Shown here piece after piece: positions 46,761 to 59,005 of a stretch of 64,000 nt of DNA. The stretch comes from Lycium barbarum. Its lineage: Eukaryota > Streptophyta > Magnoliopsida > Solanales > Solanaceae. Below the pieces are notes generated by a model, which made no database searches, had not been told where the DNA came from, and was given only the letters and a program-made list of their open reading frames with translations. The stretch covers positions 61,103,800 through 61,167,799 of the forward strand of contig NC_083341.1 in the NCBI RefSeq assembly GCF_019175385.1. Reading direction: 5' to 3'. Within the stretch, counting starts at the first letter, position 1, and the number at the start of each line of letters is the position of its first letter. The translations under genes were made by a program, and so were the position numbers.

Positions 46761-49700
46761 TCAGTACTGTGGCGGGAGGATGACCAAGATCTCTCCTGTA
46801 CAGATCTTGTGCTCGTGCTCGAGCTTAAATACGTAACATTCTTCTATGTCATGCCCCATAGCTCCAGTGTGATAGAGGCAAAACTTGTTCCTGTTGGGCC
46901 CTAATGGCATGGGCTCATAGGCAGGTTCCACTGGTCTAATTTTTCTTAAAGTAGCCAAAGTTGAGAAGATGCGGGCGTATGATTCCTCGAAGATTGTGAA
47001 ATCATATTTCCAGATCTGAGTTCCTGTGGTGACTCCTTCTCCAAGGATAATAGGGTTGCCAGATCTGAGTTCCCAAGGTGACTCTTTCTCAAGGGATAAT
47101 AGGGTCATGGACTATCAGGGTGTGTCGCCCTCACATAGTCCCAATGATCCTATCATTGATCAATTTGCAATTTCTCTTCCTTAATCCCAGACACTCATTC
47201 AAGGTATGACCCGCCTGGTTGCAAGACACTCCCGTGGTGACCATCCTTTCGTATACTTCCTTACATGTGATGGGTCGTGCGACCACTCTGAATAGGGATG
47301 AATGGGATTTGAAGGCTATTCCCCACCAGCCGGGTTCGGAAGGACCTGCCCTCTCGAAATTCTCTGATGCCATAGTAGAGGTTGCAGGTACCAGCATGGG
47401 TAAGGGTGCATAGAAGTCAGATCCCTCGTTGGTTGGGGAATTGTAGTCAGATTCATCATTCACATCATTCTCCCCTTCTTGAAATTTGGGAAACAACTCA
47501 AATGGTTCCTCTTCTCCTACGACCTCTATGTCGACTGGCCTCAATTCTTCTCCCTCTATATCCTGGGGCTCTTCTTCTCTCTCTTCCGGTTCTTCTTCCT
47601 CGATGGGTTCGGAGGCTTCCTATTGAGGCTCCGACTCCTCTTATGGGTCTAATTCTGTCACCCACGGGTCTGATCTAGCTCCTTGGTTTTCATTCACTCC
47701 TTCCGGAGTCCCTTCTCTAGGCTTTACAAGCCTCCTCTCTAAGGGTATATAGTTCAGCACTAATTCTCTCACTTCTTCCGGGACATTCCCATAACATTGC
47801 TCCTTGGGTATGCCTTCTTGTGGGTTGCCAACATTTCCAGCAATCTATCTACCTCCTCGATTTTCTTTCCTATTTCCTGGGGGTGTCTTTGCATTTGTAG
47901 CACCTTATCTCTCAGCATGTCAATTGTCTCTCCCAAAGTCCGCGTTTCTTGTTCTCCTTGATTCGCCATTTGTAAGCCAACCTTTATTGGAGATAAATTC
48001 GAGTAAATTTTAAGCTTCATGTTTTTCTTTTGGGTACATAGTTTAGATCATCAGATAAAATGTACTTAAGCTTTAATATATGATAACACACATAACAAAT
48101 AGGCATGTGAAGCACGTAGCAATTATTCATGTAATTTGCAGATGTTTATACAACTCACGTTCCTAAGGCCTTTTTGAGTTAAGGCTTTCTTAATCGCTTG
48201 AAACATGTCAGTGCCATTTTTGAAGATGAACCATTGCCCCGAAAAATCATCATTAGTTAATAAATAATAAGAATATCTTCCCCAAAGGGTTTAAATAGAT
48301 GATGAAGCCGACATGGTGCTTGATATAAAGTAATAAATTAGCAGGGTTCTCCTCCAGTAGCTGGTGTCGAGGCCTGGCTTGTCTTGGCCTTCTTGACCCT
48401 TCGAAGAGTGGTCTAAATCCGAAGTCGTGCTTGGTACATCTCCATCCTGACTATCATCGGATTTGTTTCTTCTTAAATTTTCACCAAATACTCATCCGTG
48501 CTTTCCAAACACTCCTTCAAACACTCTTCTTCTCTAGCATCGTGAAGAAATGTAGGCCCTGGAATGGATGCATGGGCCAAGTGTACCTGTAGCCATTTAT
48601 AATACCCTAGGTCACACCCTGCTTCGAACCTGTCTGAAGCTAAAGTGTCTGGACCCCAACTCACACGACCATTCCATTGACGGAGGATTACCCCGGCTTT
48701 CTTAATTTTCTGCTATGTGATCTCAATGATGAACTGCTCAGGGTTCCCTACCTGAGGTATCACCAGCCTTCTACCAAATTTCCTTAAAACCCGAGATGGA
48801 TAATAAGGAAGGATTTCTCGAACCCCTGCTAATCACACAAAGGGACAATTTTTCCTCGAACCACCACGATTTTGGATATAAAGTCAGGAAACATACACTG
48901 GATCCTATCTTCAATCAACTTTGCAAAGAAGCGAGCCCACTCCCCTTTGGACATGGGGCCAAGGTTCGGACAATAATTTGTAAGGCGGTCTATCCTGTTG
49001 TTGTTGCTCAGATAATAGACTTCTTTAGCTATGTTGATGTGTTTGATAATCCACCATTGTAACAACATGTTACATCCTTGGAAATATCGGAAACGATTCC
49101 GGCACTTATCTAATGCTCGAAAGATGTCAGCCAATATGATGGGTGTCATGTCAAAATACCTTATTTCTTGATCCTTGGTTATACCATAGAAGACGACGTG
49201 GGCCAAGTAGATCACTCGGGTGTCTACAGCCGGTGATTCCTCTTGTGGGAACACCATAGTGCCTAGCAAGGCTATGGCGAAGGCTAAAGGCCTAATGGTC
49301 TCCGATTCTTCTCGACTCTTGAATTCCCTCTGATACAGAGTATACCCAGTGATATCACTGAACCTTCGGTACAGATCTCTAAAGGCTACAGTGGGTCCTC
49401 GAGCCCAGGGTGGCTCAGTTAAGGCGAGAAACTTCATGATTTGGCTGACTGTGGGCCTTTGCGAGAATAACAAGTTGTGATCTAGCTTGTGTCGTCTTCT
49501 TAGATAGGTTCCATTGCTGTCTATGGCATCCCTGATCTCCTTTAGAGTCGGAGTCATTTCGATATCACCGAAACGGAACAACATTTTCTTATCGTCCGAA
49601 TGCCCGGTCAATACCTCTATTAGTTCTGAATGACCCTTCATTATCATGATAAAGAGTAGGTGGCCTAGAGTGCAGCTAACTGTCCTTCGATGAGTATCAC

Positions 49701-49773
49701 CCAACCATTCCCACCAAACTCTCAACAAATCCGGAGCTTCGGTAACTATGTCAAAATGGATTTGGCCTTCCAT
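46761..49773 (-). pseudogene. ORF1 of element G (Tat-lineage extra ORF, broken)
   Basis: The first 314 residues are open (49773-48829), starting MEGQIHFDIVTEAPDLLRVW, with FRFGDIEMTPTLKEIRDAID and RYFQGCNMLLQWW. A frame change near 48850 and a stop near 48703 follow. A likely coiled-coil part lies at 48020-47770 (MLRDKVLQMQ), then an acidic part at 47544. Two CxxH/C-type knuckle-like blocks are visible: CNQAGHTLNEC (about 47190-47224) and CLYHTGAMGHDIEEC (about 46838-46882). Extra ORFs upstream of gag are known in Ogre elements; their function is not established. Related to the ORF at 59006 in element F. Confidence 0.82.
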
Positions 49774-50250
49774 CTACAAAACAAAACACGGTTAAGATTC
49801 CCCCTTCCCCATAGGATCAATGGTTCATTACATAGGCACAAAACATACTTTCATATAGCACATAAATGAGATGCGGTGCTCTTCGGGTCAAAGATCGTCC
49901 GAACACAGGGTGGTCTCTCTTAATGAGATTTAGGTAGGTCTAAGATACCCAAATCTCGTCTAGATATGAATGCTCTAGTTCAGTAGAAATTTGGCTTAGC
50001 ACTATCATAGTTTTTACTAGAGTAGGCTTTTCACAAAACACAGGGAACTCGAGCGGACAACTGGGGCTGGACCGTTAGAGCGCTTAGACGACCACGAACC
50101 AACCCCGCCTAATAACGACTCCAAAAGAAATATTTTGGTTTTATACTGAAGGTAAGACCGCAAGCTTCGCGAAGTCGCCTTTCGAATAAAGTGTAAAATA
50201 AATTCCAGGAGTGGCGGAACTATGATATGCATGCAATGACAGTTGATAAA
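49774..50250 (-). other. Leader of element G
   Basis: Non-coding. Directly before the ORF1 ATG the minus strand reads TTTTGTTTTGTAG, a splice-acceptor-like tract. Shares TTTGGGTATCT and following sequence with the leader of F. No primer site is found before element E begins. Confidence 0.65.
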
Positions 50251-50439
50251 TGTAATGACCCTACCAATTTTTAGGGAAAATTAGGACTCCGTTGGGAATT
50301 TCGAGGCCGCAGGTGGATTTCTGGGGCATCATTTTGTGTGTGTGCATGCTTTGTGTTGTGTTTTTGAGGCCTTGGATGGAATGTGGGGTGATAGGGGAAA
50401 AACTGGTAAAAAGTCGAGCTCACTCCCTAAAATGGACCG

Positions 50440-50660
50440 GTGCAGTGGTGGGTGTACTACTACGGTGGTACCGCTACAACGGCGGCTTGACCGCAGCTAG
50501 CGACCATCTATGTCCTTGGTGGCCGTTGTGATGAAGGGTGGACCGCCATGGCGGTACCGCTATAGCAGTGGTAAGACTGCCATAGCGGTCAAGCGGTTTC
50601 TGTTGGGACCGCTATAGAGGGATTGTTGTAGCGGCGTGATGACCATCGTAGCGGTCGACG
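50440..50660 (+). repeat. ACCGC/GCGGT inverted-repeat cluster in U3 of element E
   Basis: Repeated complementary blocks such as GGTACCGCTATAGCAG, GCCATAGCGGTCAAGCGG, GGACCGCTATAG and GTAGCGGTCG. It ends about 20 bp before the TATA-like box. Confidence 0.8.
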
Positions 50661-51675
50661 TAAAATAGTAACCTAAATTTTATATACTCAGTTTTATTTT
50701 CTCTTCTCACAAAACACCAACACACTTCCCAACAAACACCTAGAGAGAATTTTCAAGCTAGGGAAAGATAACCTTGTGAGGTAAGTTCCATTGCTTTTCA
50801 TTCTATCATTCTGTTCCCATTCATTATGGCAATAATCTTCATGGGGCTTTAATGGTCAAAGTAAAGTAGAAATCCAAGAATGTCAATTAACCTTCTAAAC
50901 TTGATGGGTTGGGGCTATTATTGCTTATTTATCATTTAAATGGATTGATTAGTTGCTATTTGTCATAAATTGAACATTAGAATAGTAAACTAAGTTATAT
51001 GAAACCTAGAGTTCTATAAAAATGGTGTCTTTGCCATAGTAAACTGTATGCAATGGGAAGGTTGGATAGAATGTGGTATAAATGGATGGTACATGAATAC
51101 TAGGGGTGTTGATAAGTTGTTTATCACCTAGAAAATCATCCACCCTTAGAATGGGGAAAGGGAAGGGTATTCTTTCTTGGGTGTTTGTAATTTGAGCAAT
51201 GTGACTCATTGACCCTTCTATTTTTAGACTGTGAACGTATTGAGGCTTTGAGGAAAGGAAAGGCTATAGCAGAGTAACCTGCGTGTTCCAGCTCTACTTT
51301 GAGGTAGGTTACGGTTTAATTAAGTTAGACTTTGGTTAGTTGATTGTATTTTTGGTGATCTCCTTAGGAGAAAGCATGGCTATTTTTCATGCATGGTATT
51401 GTGTGGTTAATTCCTATATGAATGTGATTCATTGGTTGTGTAGGCTTCGTAGCATTATTCCTGTGTGATTAAATCTACAGTGGATGTGTTGTGATGAGAA
51501 GCTAATATAATCTTCTCAAGGGTATTGTGACATGAAATGATGAGTGGATTCTTGATATTGGGAAGGTAAGAAATAATGTTCTGTAAGACGTATAGAAAGG
51601 AACTTATGTGACCTAGGTTATAGGCTCGTGGTTCGAGGATCGTTCCGAAAATGAGAGGTACTTTGATATGTCCCG

Positions 51676-51772
51676 CGACCGAGGTTTATTCCCGGTGAAG
51701 GTTTGCGCTCGGGTCCGAGGTTTATTCCCGGTGAAGGTTTGCGCTCGGGTCCGAGGTTTATTCCCGATGACA
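51676..51772 (+). repeat. 36-bp tandem repeat, about 2.5 copies
   Basis: Unit core CCGAGGTTTATTCCCGGTGA followed by AGGTTTGCGCTCGGGT. The period is a multiple of three, so frames stay open through it on both strands, but no real gene is implied. Confidence 0.9.
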
Positions 51773-51784
51773 CAAGTGTTGAAT

Positions 51785-52855
51785 TGGTTGCACGGATTAG
51801 CATAGGCCGGAGCTATTCCAGTGGGTCTAGCAGGTAGGGGCGCAGGGGTAGCGGCCCCAGATCTAGACATAGCACAGGCTTCGGGGGTTCAACATGCAGC
51901 AGCGGTGGCACCTCGTTTGGATGAGGTTTCGGGTTTTGAGGCCTTCTTGAGGCCTGTTGCAAGGCCAGTGATGAATGGTGAAGAACATGATCTATTTTGG
52001 AGGTTTACTAAAATGAAGCCTCCTGTGTTTTATAGTACTGAGTCGAAGGACGCATATGAGTTCATTATCGACTGTCATGAGAGGCTCCATAAGATGGGGG
52101 TCGTGGATAAGTACGGGGTAGAGTTTGTGACGTTCCAGTTCTTGGATGATGCCCAGCTTTGGTGGAGGGCTTATGTGGAGTGTAGGCCAAGTTTGTCTCC
52201 TTCGTTGACTTGGGTCCAGTTTTACTCTGTGTTTCTGGACAAGTATGTTTTGTGTACTTTGAGGGACTGAAGGAAGGATGAATTTGCTACTATTGGTCAG
52301 GGAAACTCGTCTGTTGCTGTGTATGAGTCCCGTTTCCACTCCTTTTCTCATTATGCTGTTCAGTTTCTACCCACTGAAGGGGAGAGGATACGGCGGTTTG
52401 TGAAGGGGTTGAACACCGGATTGCAGTTATCGGCCCTTCAGCTTGTAGCCACTGGGGCTTCATTTCAGGAGATAGTGGAGCATGTCCGTATCGTTGAGGG
52501 GATTAGGCATGAGAGTTATATAAAAGAAGTTGAGAAGAAGGCCCGTAAAGGTGGGATGTTCAGTAACTCCTTCTCGAGGAGTCAGAGTTCGGAGGTATAT
52601 TCATGGCGTCCGGTTCAGTCCGCGATGCAGGTGTCAGCTGGGGGCTCATCAGGAGCAAGTTTCCAGGCTTCCGATCAGCATCGAGGCTACACTGCTTCAT
52701 CAGCATCTATTCAGCGGCCTACGCTGGACCGTGCTTGCTTCGAGTATGGTGAGATAGGGCATATTATAAGGTATTGCCCCATACTCAGGCAGAGTGGGTA
52801 GGGGACTCAGTATCAGACTCCCCGAGCTCCGTTTGCACCAAATCGAGAGGGTAAG
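51785..52855 (+). pseudogene. gag: gag of element E (broken)
   Basis: The visible frame begins in AGAIPVGLAGRGAGVAAPD and has the capsid-like region with FLRPVARPVMNGEEHDLFWR and DDAQLWWRAYVECRPSLSPS. A TGA at 52268 replaces an Arg codon. The second part has AVYESRFHSFSHYA and FVKGLNTGLQLSALQLV. The knuckle CFEYGEIGHIIRYC (about 52736-52777) has Tyr in place of the second Cys. A true start codon is not seen, in line with the lost 5' part. Confidence 0.85.
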
Positions 52856-53948
52856 GATTGAGCACCGACAGGACGGGGCGGCCACACTACGGGTAGAGGT
52901 GGTGCCCAGCCTAACCGCAGTGGTCCTCAGGTAGGTAGAGGCTAACAACAGCCCGACAGGGGCGGGGCTCAGACTGGTAAAAGTAATCGCAGTGGTGCAT
53001 AGGCGATAAGGGGGCGCGATTATTTGTACGCCTTCCCAAGTAGACTTGAGGCTGAGGCCTCCGATGCAGTTATCACAGGTACTATCTCCGTTTATGACCG
53101 TATGGCTTTTGTTTTGTTTGATACAAGTTCTACTTTTTTCTATGTATCTACCTATTTTACTGTGGTTATGGCTATGATGTGTGATAATCTTGATACCCCT
53201 ACTTTTGTGTCTACTCCTGCTGGGGATTTTGTGGTAGTGGATAGCGTCTACCCTTCATGTGCAATTTATTTTATGAGGTATAATACTTGGGCTGATTTGA
53301 TGATCTTAGACATGGTAGACTTTGATATTATTTTGGGTATGAATTGGTAGTCCCTGCATTATGCTATACTTGATTGCCATTCTAAGACTGTTACACTAGC
53401 TATGCCCGGGGCACCTAGACTCGAGTGGAAGGGTAACCTTAGTCCCCTCCCTAAGAAAGTCATATCCTTTGTTCATGCTAGGAAGCTAGTAGAGAAGGGT
53501 TGCTTACCTTATCTGGCACATATTCGTGATACCAGTGCAGATACTCCATCCCTTGATTTGGTTCTCGTGGTACGCGAGTTTGCGAATGTGTTCCCCGCGG
53601 ACTTGCCTGGTATGCCACCGGATCGTGATATTGACTTAGACACAGGGACTCATCCTATCGCCATCCCACCTTAGAGGATAGCACCAGCAGAACTAAGGAA
53701 TTGAAAGAGCAGTTGTAAGATCTTCGGAGTAAACAGTTTATTCGCCTGAGCGCTTCTCCGTGGGGTGCTATGGTGCTGTTTGTTAAGAAGAAGGAAGGGT
53801 CAATGTGTATGTGTATTGATTACCGTCAGCTGAATAAGGTAACTGTCCGAAACAAGTATCCCATTCCCCGTATTGATGACTTGTTTGATCAGTTACAGGG
53901 AGCTTCGGTGTTCTCGAAAATTGACTTAAGGTCAGGGTATTATCAGTC
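52856..53948 (+). pseudogene. pol: Protease and start of reverse transcriptase of element E (broken)
   Basis: Protease site at 53120-53131 reads DTSS, so the conserved Gly is Ser. DFDIILGMNW and LDCHSKTVT follow. RT starts with [17 protein letters not shown], then [18 protein letters not shown] and IDLRSGYYQ, where homology ends at about 53948. Stops occur near 53348 and 53672, with a frame change near 53690. Confidence 0.87.
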
Positions 53949-56900
53949 GGAAAACCAGTAGCTACTTTGTACAGAAAAAGAAATGATTTTTTAATGACTT
54001 CCTTGTTAATACAATCTGTAACTGGGATTGGAGAAAGGTTTGAGAAGTAAGGAACCTATCAACGCCTAGAATCTCTGAAATGAACCTTGATTCCTTACCT
54101 TTTTTTTATATATATTCTGGATTATAAAAGAAAAGCGTGTGTTTCTTGACTCAAAAATATGATAAGAAATTTGGGAAAAGATCAGTGTTGTTGGGAATGT
54201 TGCCTCATTTCCATCTTGTGTCCTATTTGCTATTTGTGTACAGTATCTATGTGACTTGTCATTTGTGTATTGAACCCTCCTTATACCGACATTGCCTATA
54301 ATTTGCCTAATTTCCCATACCTATCACAATCACCAGGTAGACTGAAAAATGGGTTTTAAAAGCTAGAACTATGCTTGAATGATCATGCTTTACTTAACTT
54401 CCCTGTAATGTTAGTAACTTGATCCTTGTTGATCTGTTTGAACTAGTCTTGGCTAGTAAATCATCTACTACACCTACGGCAGTGTCATGAACTCTTTGGC
54501 TGTAGCCTTGGATTTGTTTTTGTTTTTTTGCGACTTGTCACTATTCCTGCCTGGAGTTCCTTTTCACATTTGATCTGCTTGTGCCTTACAGACCATTGGT
54601 ATTGAATCATAATAGTTACTTGTATGCAATGTCCATGATTTGTTTTTGCCACTTATGATTTGTATTAATACGTAGAGTTGTTATAGCGTACTTGGTTCCC
54701 TTTACTTAATCTGATCATCTTACAAGGCTAGGTGTAAAGAATCTAAACTAGAACTAAAAGTTGTTCTAGAAGATCAAGGGTGATACTTGCTTTTTGTGAT
54801 ATACTTCCCTTGCTATTTGCTTATGATATTTGAGGCTGCTCTTTAGGCATCTTGCCCTTATTTAGTTGTTTGAAATTACACTATACCTAATGTATTAGAT
54901 TGAATCTAGGATAGTATCAGGTCTCTTTTTATCCTTACTGTGATTTGTTGAATCCTATTTAATATTCCATCTGTGCTTTTGCTTGTTTGTGTAGTTCCGG
55001 GAATGAATTAGTTGAATCTGAGCCATTTCTTTCTACCATACTCAGACCTTTAAGCCAAAAGTGGCCTAAAATGACTTTGGACCTCTCTGTTGCTTCTGAG
55101 ATGAGCTGTTGATAGACAATGAACATAAAGAATGGTTCCTGGCACTAATTTAAACTTTGTTGACTTAAAAAATGAATTCTTAAGCTGTCTATTCCTCACT
55201 CCATCTCTTTAATTATTGATTTCACTTGAGGTTTGAATTTGAAGATTTGTTGATCTGCGTTAGTGGAACTAGGAGGACCTATGATTATATTTGCGCACTG
55301 GGATTTGTCTTCATGACTTGTGCTCTTCTAAATTGGTTCTTGGTCACAGTTTTGGATATCATGTACATTGTAAATCACATAGAGGTTGAGCAAAGGAAAG
55401 TCTATACAAAGACTAAAAGATGTATTCTAAAAGATTAGGTGTGGAGTCTGTTTCTTGTTTGCTTGCCATCCACTTGATTAATTCTTTCATCCAAATACTT
55501 GCTCTTTATATTCTGATCATGCCCTATCATATCTTGATGTAACATTCTGAATCTAAATTGAATATCATGCACCTCATAGCCTTAAACAGGGCTTAATACC
55601 AAGCATTCAACCTTAAACCCCCATTTGTTGTTACTCATATGACCATATTGATCAATATTTTGGACCTGGGACATTATGATGTGCCCTGTGTACCCTGTTC
55701 ACCCCTTGGCTTGGCATTGCTTTGTCTTTATTCTAGTGTGTTACCCTTGTTTGTTGTCCTTGTGAGAAGTTGCAATGGTGCTGCTTAATTCTGTGACTTC
55801 TGTGTGCTTTTTTACCAAATTTCTATGTTTTTATATCCTTATATAGCCACAATGGGCATATCATAGTTTATTTGCTTAGTTAAGTAGACTCTGATTCATT
55901 CTTGCCTGGTTAACTAGATAACCTTACTTAATGAATGTGAGTTTTGCTGAGTGTGTGAATAAACCTTTGAGAACATCCTGCTACTATGACTTGACTCACC
56001 TGTCTAAGTTCTTAAAATAGTAAGACTAGCATTGTCACTTAACTTAAAATCCCTAGATTGCTAAAAAATGTAGATTATGGTACTTTGAAGTAGAAAAATA
56101 GTTTAAAAAGACACTTAGTTGTAATCATAGCTCACCTAGTTGACTCATTAAGACAACTTAGGTCTCAAACGAACTGGACTGTGAATGATCTTGTATGAAT
56201 TGGTTTCTAGTGTTTTCTCCTAGCTTGGAACCGCTTGATTTCCACCTGTAGTACCATTTGAGAATCTCTTGTCATCTTATAAACTTGAGTCAACTGAGTA
56301 ACTCTCTGTGTAGTTTTCCCATGTGAGACTTGGTCTAAAATGTGCCACTCTTAAACTCTGAAAAGTGCCCTCAAAGGCTACCTGTACTTGACTAAAATTC
56401 TTCTAATTTCCATGATCCATTGTTTTGAACTTGAGCAGAGCTTTAATCATTCTGAGAATTTGAAACCTTAGGTGGCTTAACACTAGACTCTTTAACACTG
56501 AAATTTGATAAGAATGACTCTTGAAAACCTGCTTGACATTATGCATTGTTCTTTCATAAAACTAACACTATTTGTTGTCACATATATTGGTTGTTAGATG
56601 CTATGTGATGTACTATCTGCTTGACTTTGCTAAGATCTATGGCCTTCCATGTCTTGCTGTGATGACTTCATTTTTTTTAACCTTGATTTGTATTACTTTC
56701 TTGATTGTTTTACTGATTTTAGAGGTTAAAAATTTAGAATGATGTGTATTATATATGTGGGATTAGCTAGATATAGAAGGGTATGCCCCTTCTAAGAGGA
56801 GTTTCCCTCTATATCCAGGTATATCAGTGGTATATTTGGTATAACATGGCCCTACACTTACGAAAATCTTAGAAAAACATGCCTGTAGGGGGTATATTCA

Positions 56901-58410
56901 CGTATATCTTGACTTAGAAAATTTAAAGAAATGGGGTTGGGGAGATGTATATTAGACTGTATATCAAGTATATTTGATTTCCACACTTAGACAAGTTAAG
57001 AGGAAGGTTTTTTCTGAGCTCTGATAATGGGCCTCTAGTTGATTGAACGTCTCTACCTTACCATCTTTGCTACTTTGGGCCTGATTAACCAATTGGGCTG
57101 CTGTTTATTTATAATTATCTATTAACTGTTAAGAGGCAATGGCCCAATATGGTTATAATTCATATTTTTGCTTTGTAATAATTAACTTAGTTTAATTTCC
57201 GCATTTAAATTTAATTATCGAATGAATACTATTGTCAGATATGCCCTCTTGCATTTTTCAACCTCCAAAACCCGTTGATGGGCTTTCACGAGGCCCATCA
57301 ACATGCAATAGATTGAGTCAACCCCAATTTGGAGTGAAATGGAGCTTACGTTGGAATTAAGATGAACCCGATCGCATAAACATTTTCTATTTGGGCTTGG
57401 TCGGCACAGATTCTCTATCTCCTTTAATTACGCATTTTAAGTTATTATTTGTGCAATTATTATGTTAATTGGAATCCTTATGAGATTGTCGTATTTTAGA
57501 GTCACTAAAATGAGTTTACTACAGAAATCAAGACTAATTTTGAGACTTTAAATGCAAATTGGAACTTATTTGATTAAAGGACCAAATCTGCCGACTTTGT
57601 AAAATGTGAGACTTATTTGAACATTTATAAAACCCTATGGACTTGGATGCATGGACAGATTTGGACAAAACTTATGAGACTAATATGATCATTTAGACTT
57701 AAGTTTAAAAAATAAAATTTGACTAAAACTTAGCAAAGGATACAATAAAAAAAGGGACTATATGTATGTAGAATATTATATGGACTATAATAGTGTATCT
57801 AAGTTATTTTCTTATACTCGGAAATATTGTTTCAAAACTATATTTTGGGTGGACTTACGTAGAGTCCTACTTAGGCTAAGAGCCTTCGGGTATTAGCCTA
57901 AGTGTTCTAGTCCGACACCCTAAAATGCCCAGTTTTGGGCAAAATTTTACCACCTTTGATTCTTGAAAAGAGGTGTTTTTGCACGAATGACTAAATTTTA
58001 TTTGCGGAAGTATAAAACAAAACTATTTTTATCACAACTAATTTATATCTATATGGACATATTATTAGAACCCGTAGGTAAACCGCAATTGAGCAGATCC
58101 TTAATACTGAGGTGCCTAACACCTTACCTGGGGGATTACCAGAACCCTTACCTAGACTCTGTGTAGATTAGTTTTTTTTTTTAAATAATCATAAAATAAT
58201 TGTTTTAAATGAACCCTTTTCGAATCGGTTTTTCCCAATTTCCTAAAAATTTTGTGGCGACTCTAAAAATAAATCCATTTAGAGTACCATTACATAGAAG
58301 TATATTTTTTCCTTTTTCCCGGTACGATTGACAACCGTACTTCCCCGGGACACTTTCCTTTTGAAATCAGGCAAATGCAAATGCGACTCGAAAAATGTAG
58401 AACCGCTACA
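53949..58410 (+). repeat. 5' LTR of element F (start truncated)
   Basis: About 4.5 kb of AT-rich sequence without any recognisable gene, ending CCGCTACA two bases before the primer site. Near the end it has GTGCCTAACACCTT (58111-58124) and TGGCGACTCT (58255-58264), both shared with element C. A stem-loop-like TAGGCTAAG/CTTAGCCTA-type pair lies at 57871-57902. The expected start TGTTGACACC is not found at 53949. Confidence 0.78.
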
Positions 58411-58412
58411 TA

Positions 58413-58430
58413 TGGCGACTCTGCTGGGGA
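58413..58430 (+). other. tRNA-Arg-type primer binding site of element F
   Basis: TGGCGACTCTGCTGGGGA follows the LTR end by two bases. This is the form of primer site described for Ogre elements, assigned to arginine tRNA. Confidence 0.85.
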
Positions 58431-59005
58431 CAATTTGAGGTTCTAACCATAAGGACTCCAATTATTTGTGTGTTTGTATGATATAAATTTTTTAAGTGAT
58501 ATAAATTGTTTATATGTTTAAATTTTCGCCAAATATAACCGTCATTCAGGCATGCATACTCCGCAACTCCTGCCATTTATTTTTACATTTTTCTAATGGT
58601 GACGACACGGGATGAGCTGCAGTCATACCTTCACTAAAAAACCTTTAATATATTCTTTGGAGGTCTCTAAGGTCGAGTGGGTATGCGGTCATCCCACAGC
58701 CTTAGATAGTCCACCCCCAGCTTGTCTGCTTGGGTAACCTTTGTCATTCGTTTGGAAACCACTCTAGAAAATTAGCATAGAGCGGAACCAAATCCCTATT
58801 GATATAGCTCATGCTGACCGTAGACCAATTTGGGTATCTCAGAACTATCTGAATAGGACAGAAAAGACACCTTACTGTGTCCAGATGGTATAAAAACCTA
58901 AAGACACTGCATCCTACTATTTGCTATTTGGAAGCATTATTATGCCATGTGTGAAACAAATTACTATTCTTGGGGGTGGGGAACTAATAGTGTTCTGTCT
59001 TGCAG
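58431..59005 (+). other. Leader of element F
   Basis: Non-coding. It ends TGTTCTGTCTTGCAG immediately before the ORF1 ATG, a splice-acceptor-like tract like that of G. No gene otherwise. Confidence 0.65.

Larger units (their letters stand above)
23088..50250 (-). mobile_element. Element G: Tat/Ogre-lineage Ty3/gypsy retrotransposon, interrupted by element D
   Basis: On the minus strand: leader 50250-49774, ORF1 49773-46761, spacer, gag 46074-43430, protease active site 43449-43460, the 13.7-kb insertion D, then the rest of protease, a G-patch-like segment, RT, RNase H, a second RNase H-like region and integrase down to about 25701, a repeat-rich 3' region and the start of a 3' LTR (23422-23088). 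The extra ORF1 and dual RNase H are hallmarks of the Tat lineage (Ogre, Retand). Frameshifts and stops are numerous. The 5' LTR and primer site are not seen; element E abuts the leader. Confidence 0.87.
50251..51784 (+). repeat. 5' LTR of element E (3' end deleted or not recognisable)
   Basis: Starts TGTAATGACCC. It includes the ACCGC/GCGGT cluster at 50440-50660, a TATA-like TTTTATATAC at about 50677-50686, and TGAGGTAAGT at 50776-50785. No terminal TGACA followed by a Met primer site can be placed, so a deletion probably joins LTR to gag. Confidence 0.65.
50251..53948 (+). mobile_element. Element E: truncated Tekay-like Ty3/gypsy retrotransposon
   Basis: The LTR start TGTAATGACC at 50251 is followed by U3, TATA, gag, protease and the first part of RT, which stops at about 53948 where unrelated sequence (LTR of F) begins. 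The end of the 5' LTR and the primer site are not recognisable before gag. The gag resembles Tekay-group gag but is different from A and H/B. Broken by stops and missing all sequence after RT motif SGYYQ. Confidence 0.82.

Noticed and set aside
48829..49773. The 314-residue open frame as a host gene
   Set aside because: It lies at the ORF1 position of a Tat element, matches ORF1 of F, and is followed by gag and pol on the same strand.
51676..51772. Short regular repeat that could suggest a CRISPR-like array
   Set aside because: The 36-bp units are contiguous with no unique spacers, and the context is a plant retrotransposon.
54000..58400. Possible host genes or introns in the long AT-rich stretch
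   Set aside because: Only short frames without recognisable content; the stretch ends exactly at a primer binding site and shares end motifs with another Tat LTR.
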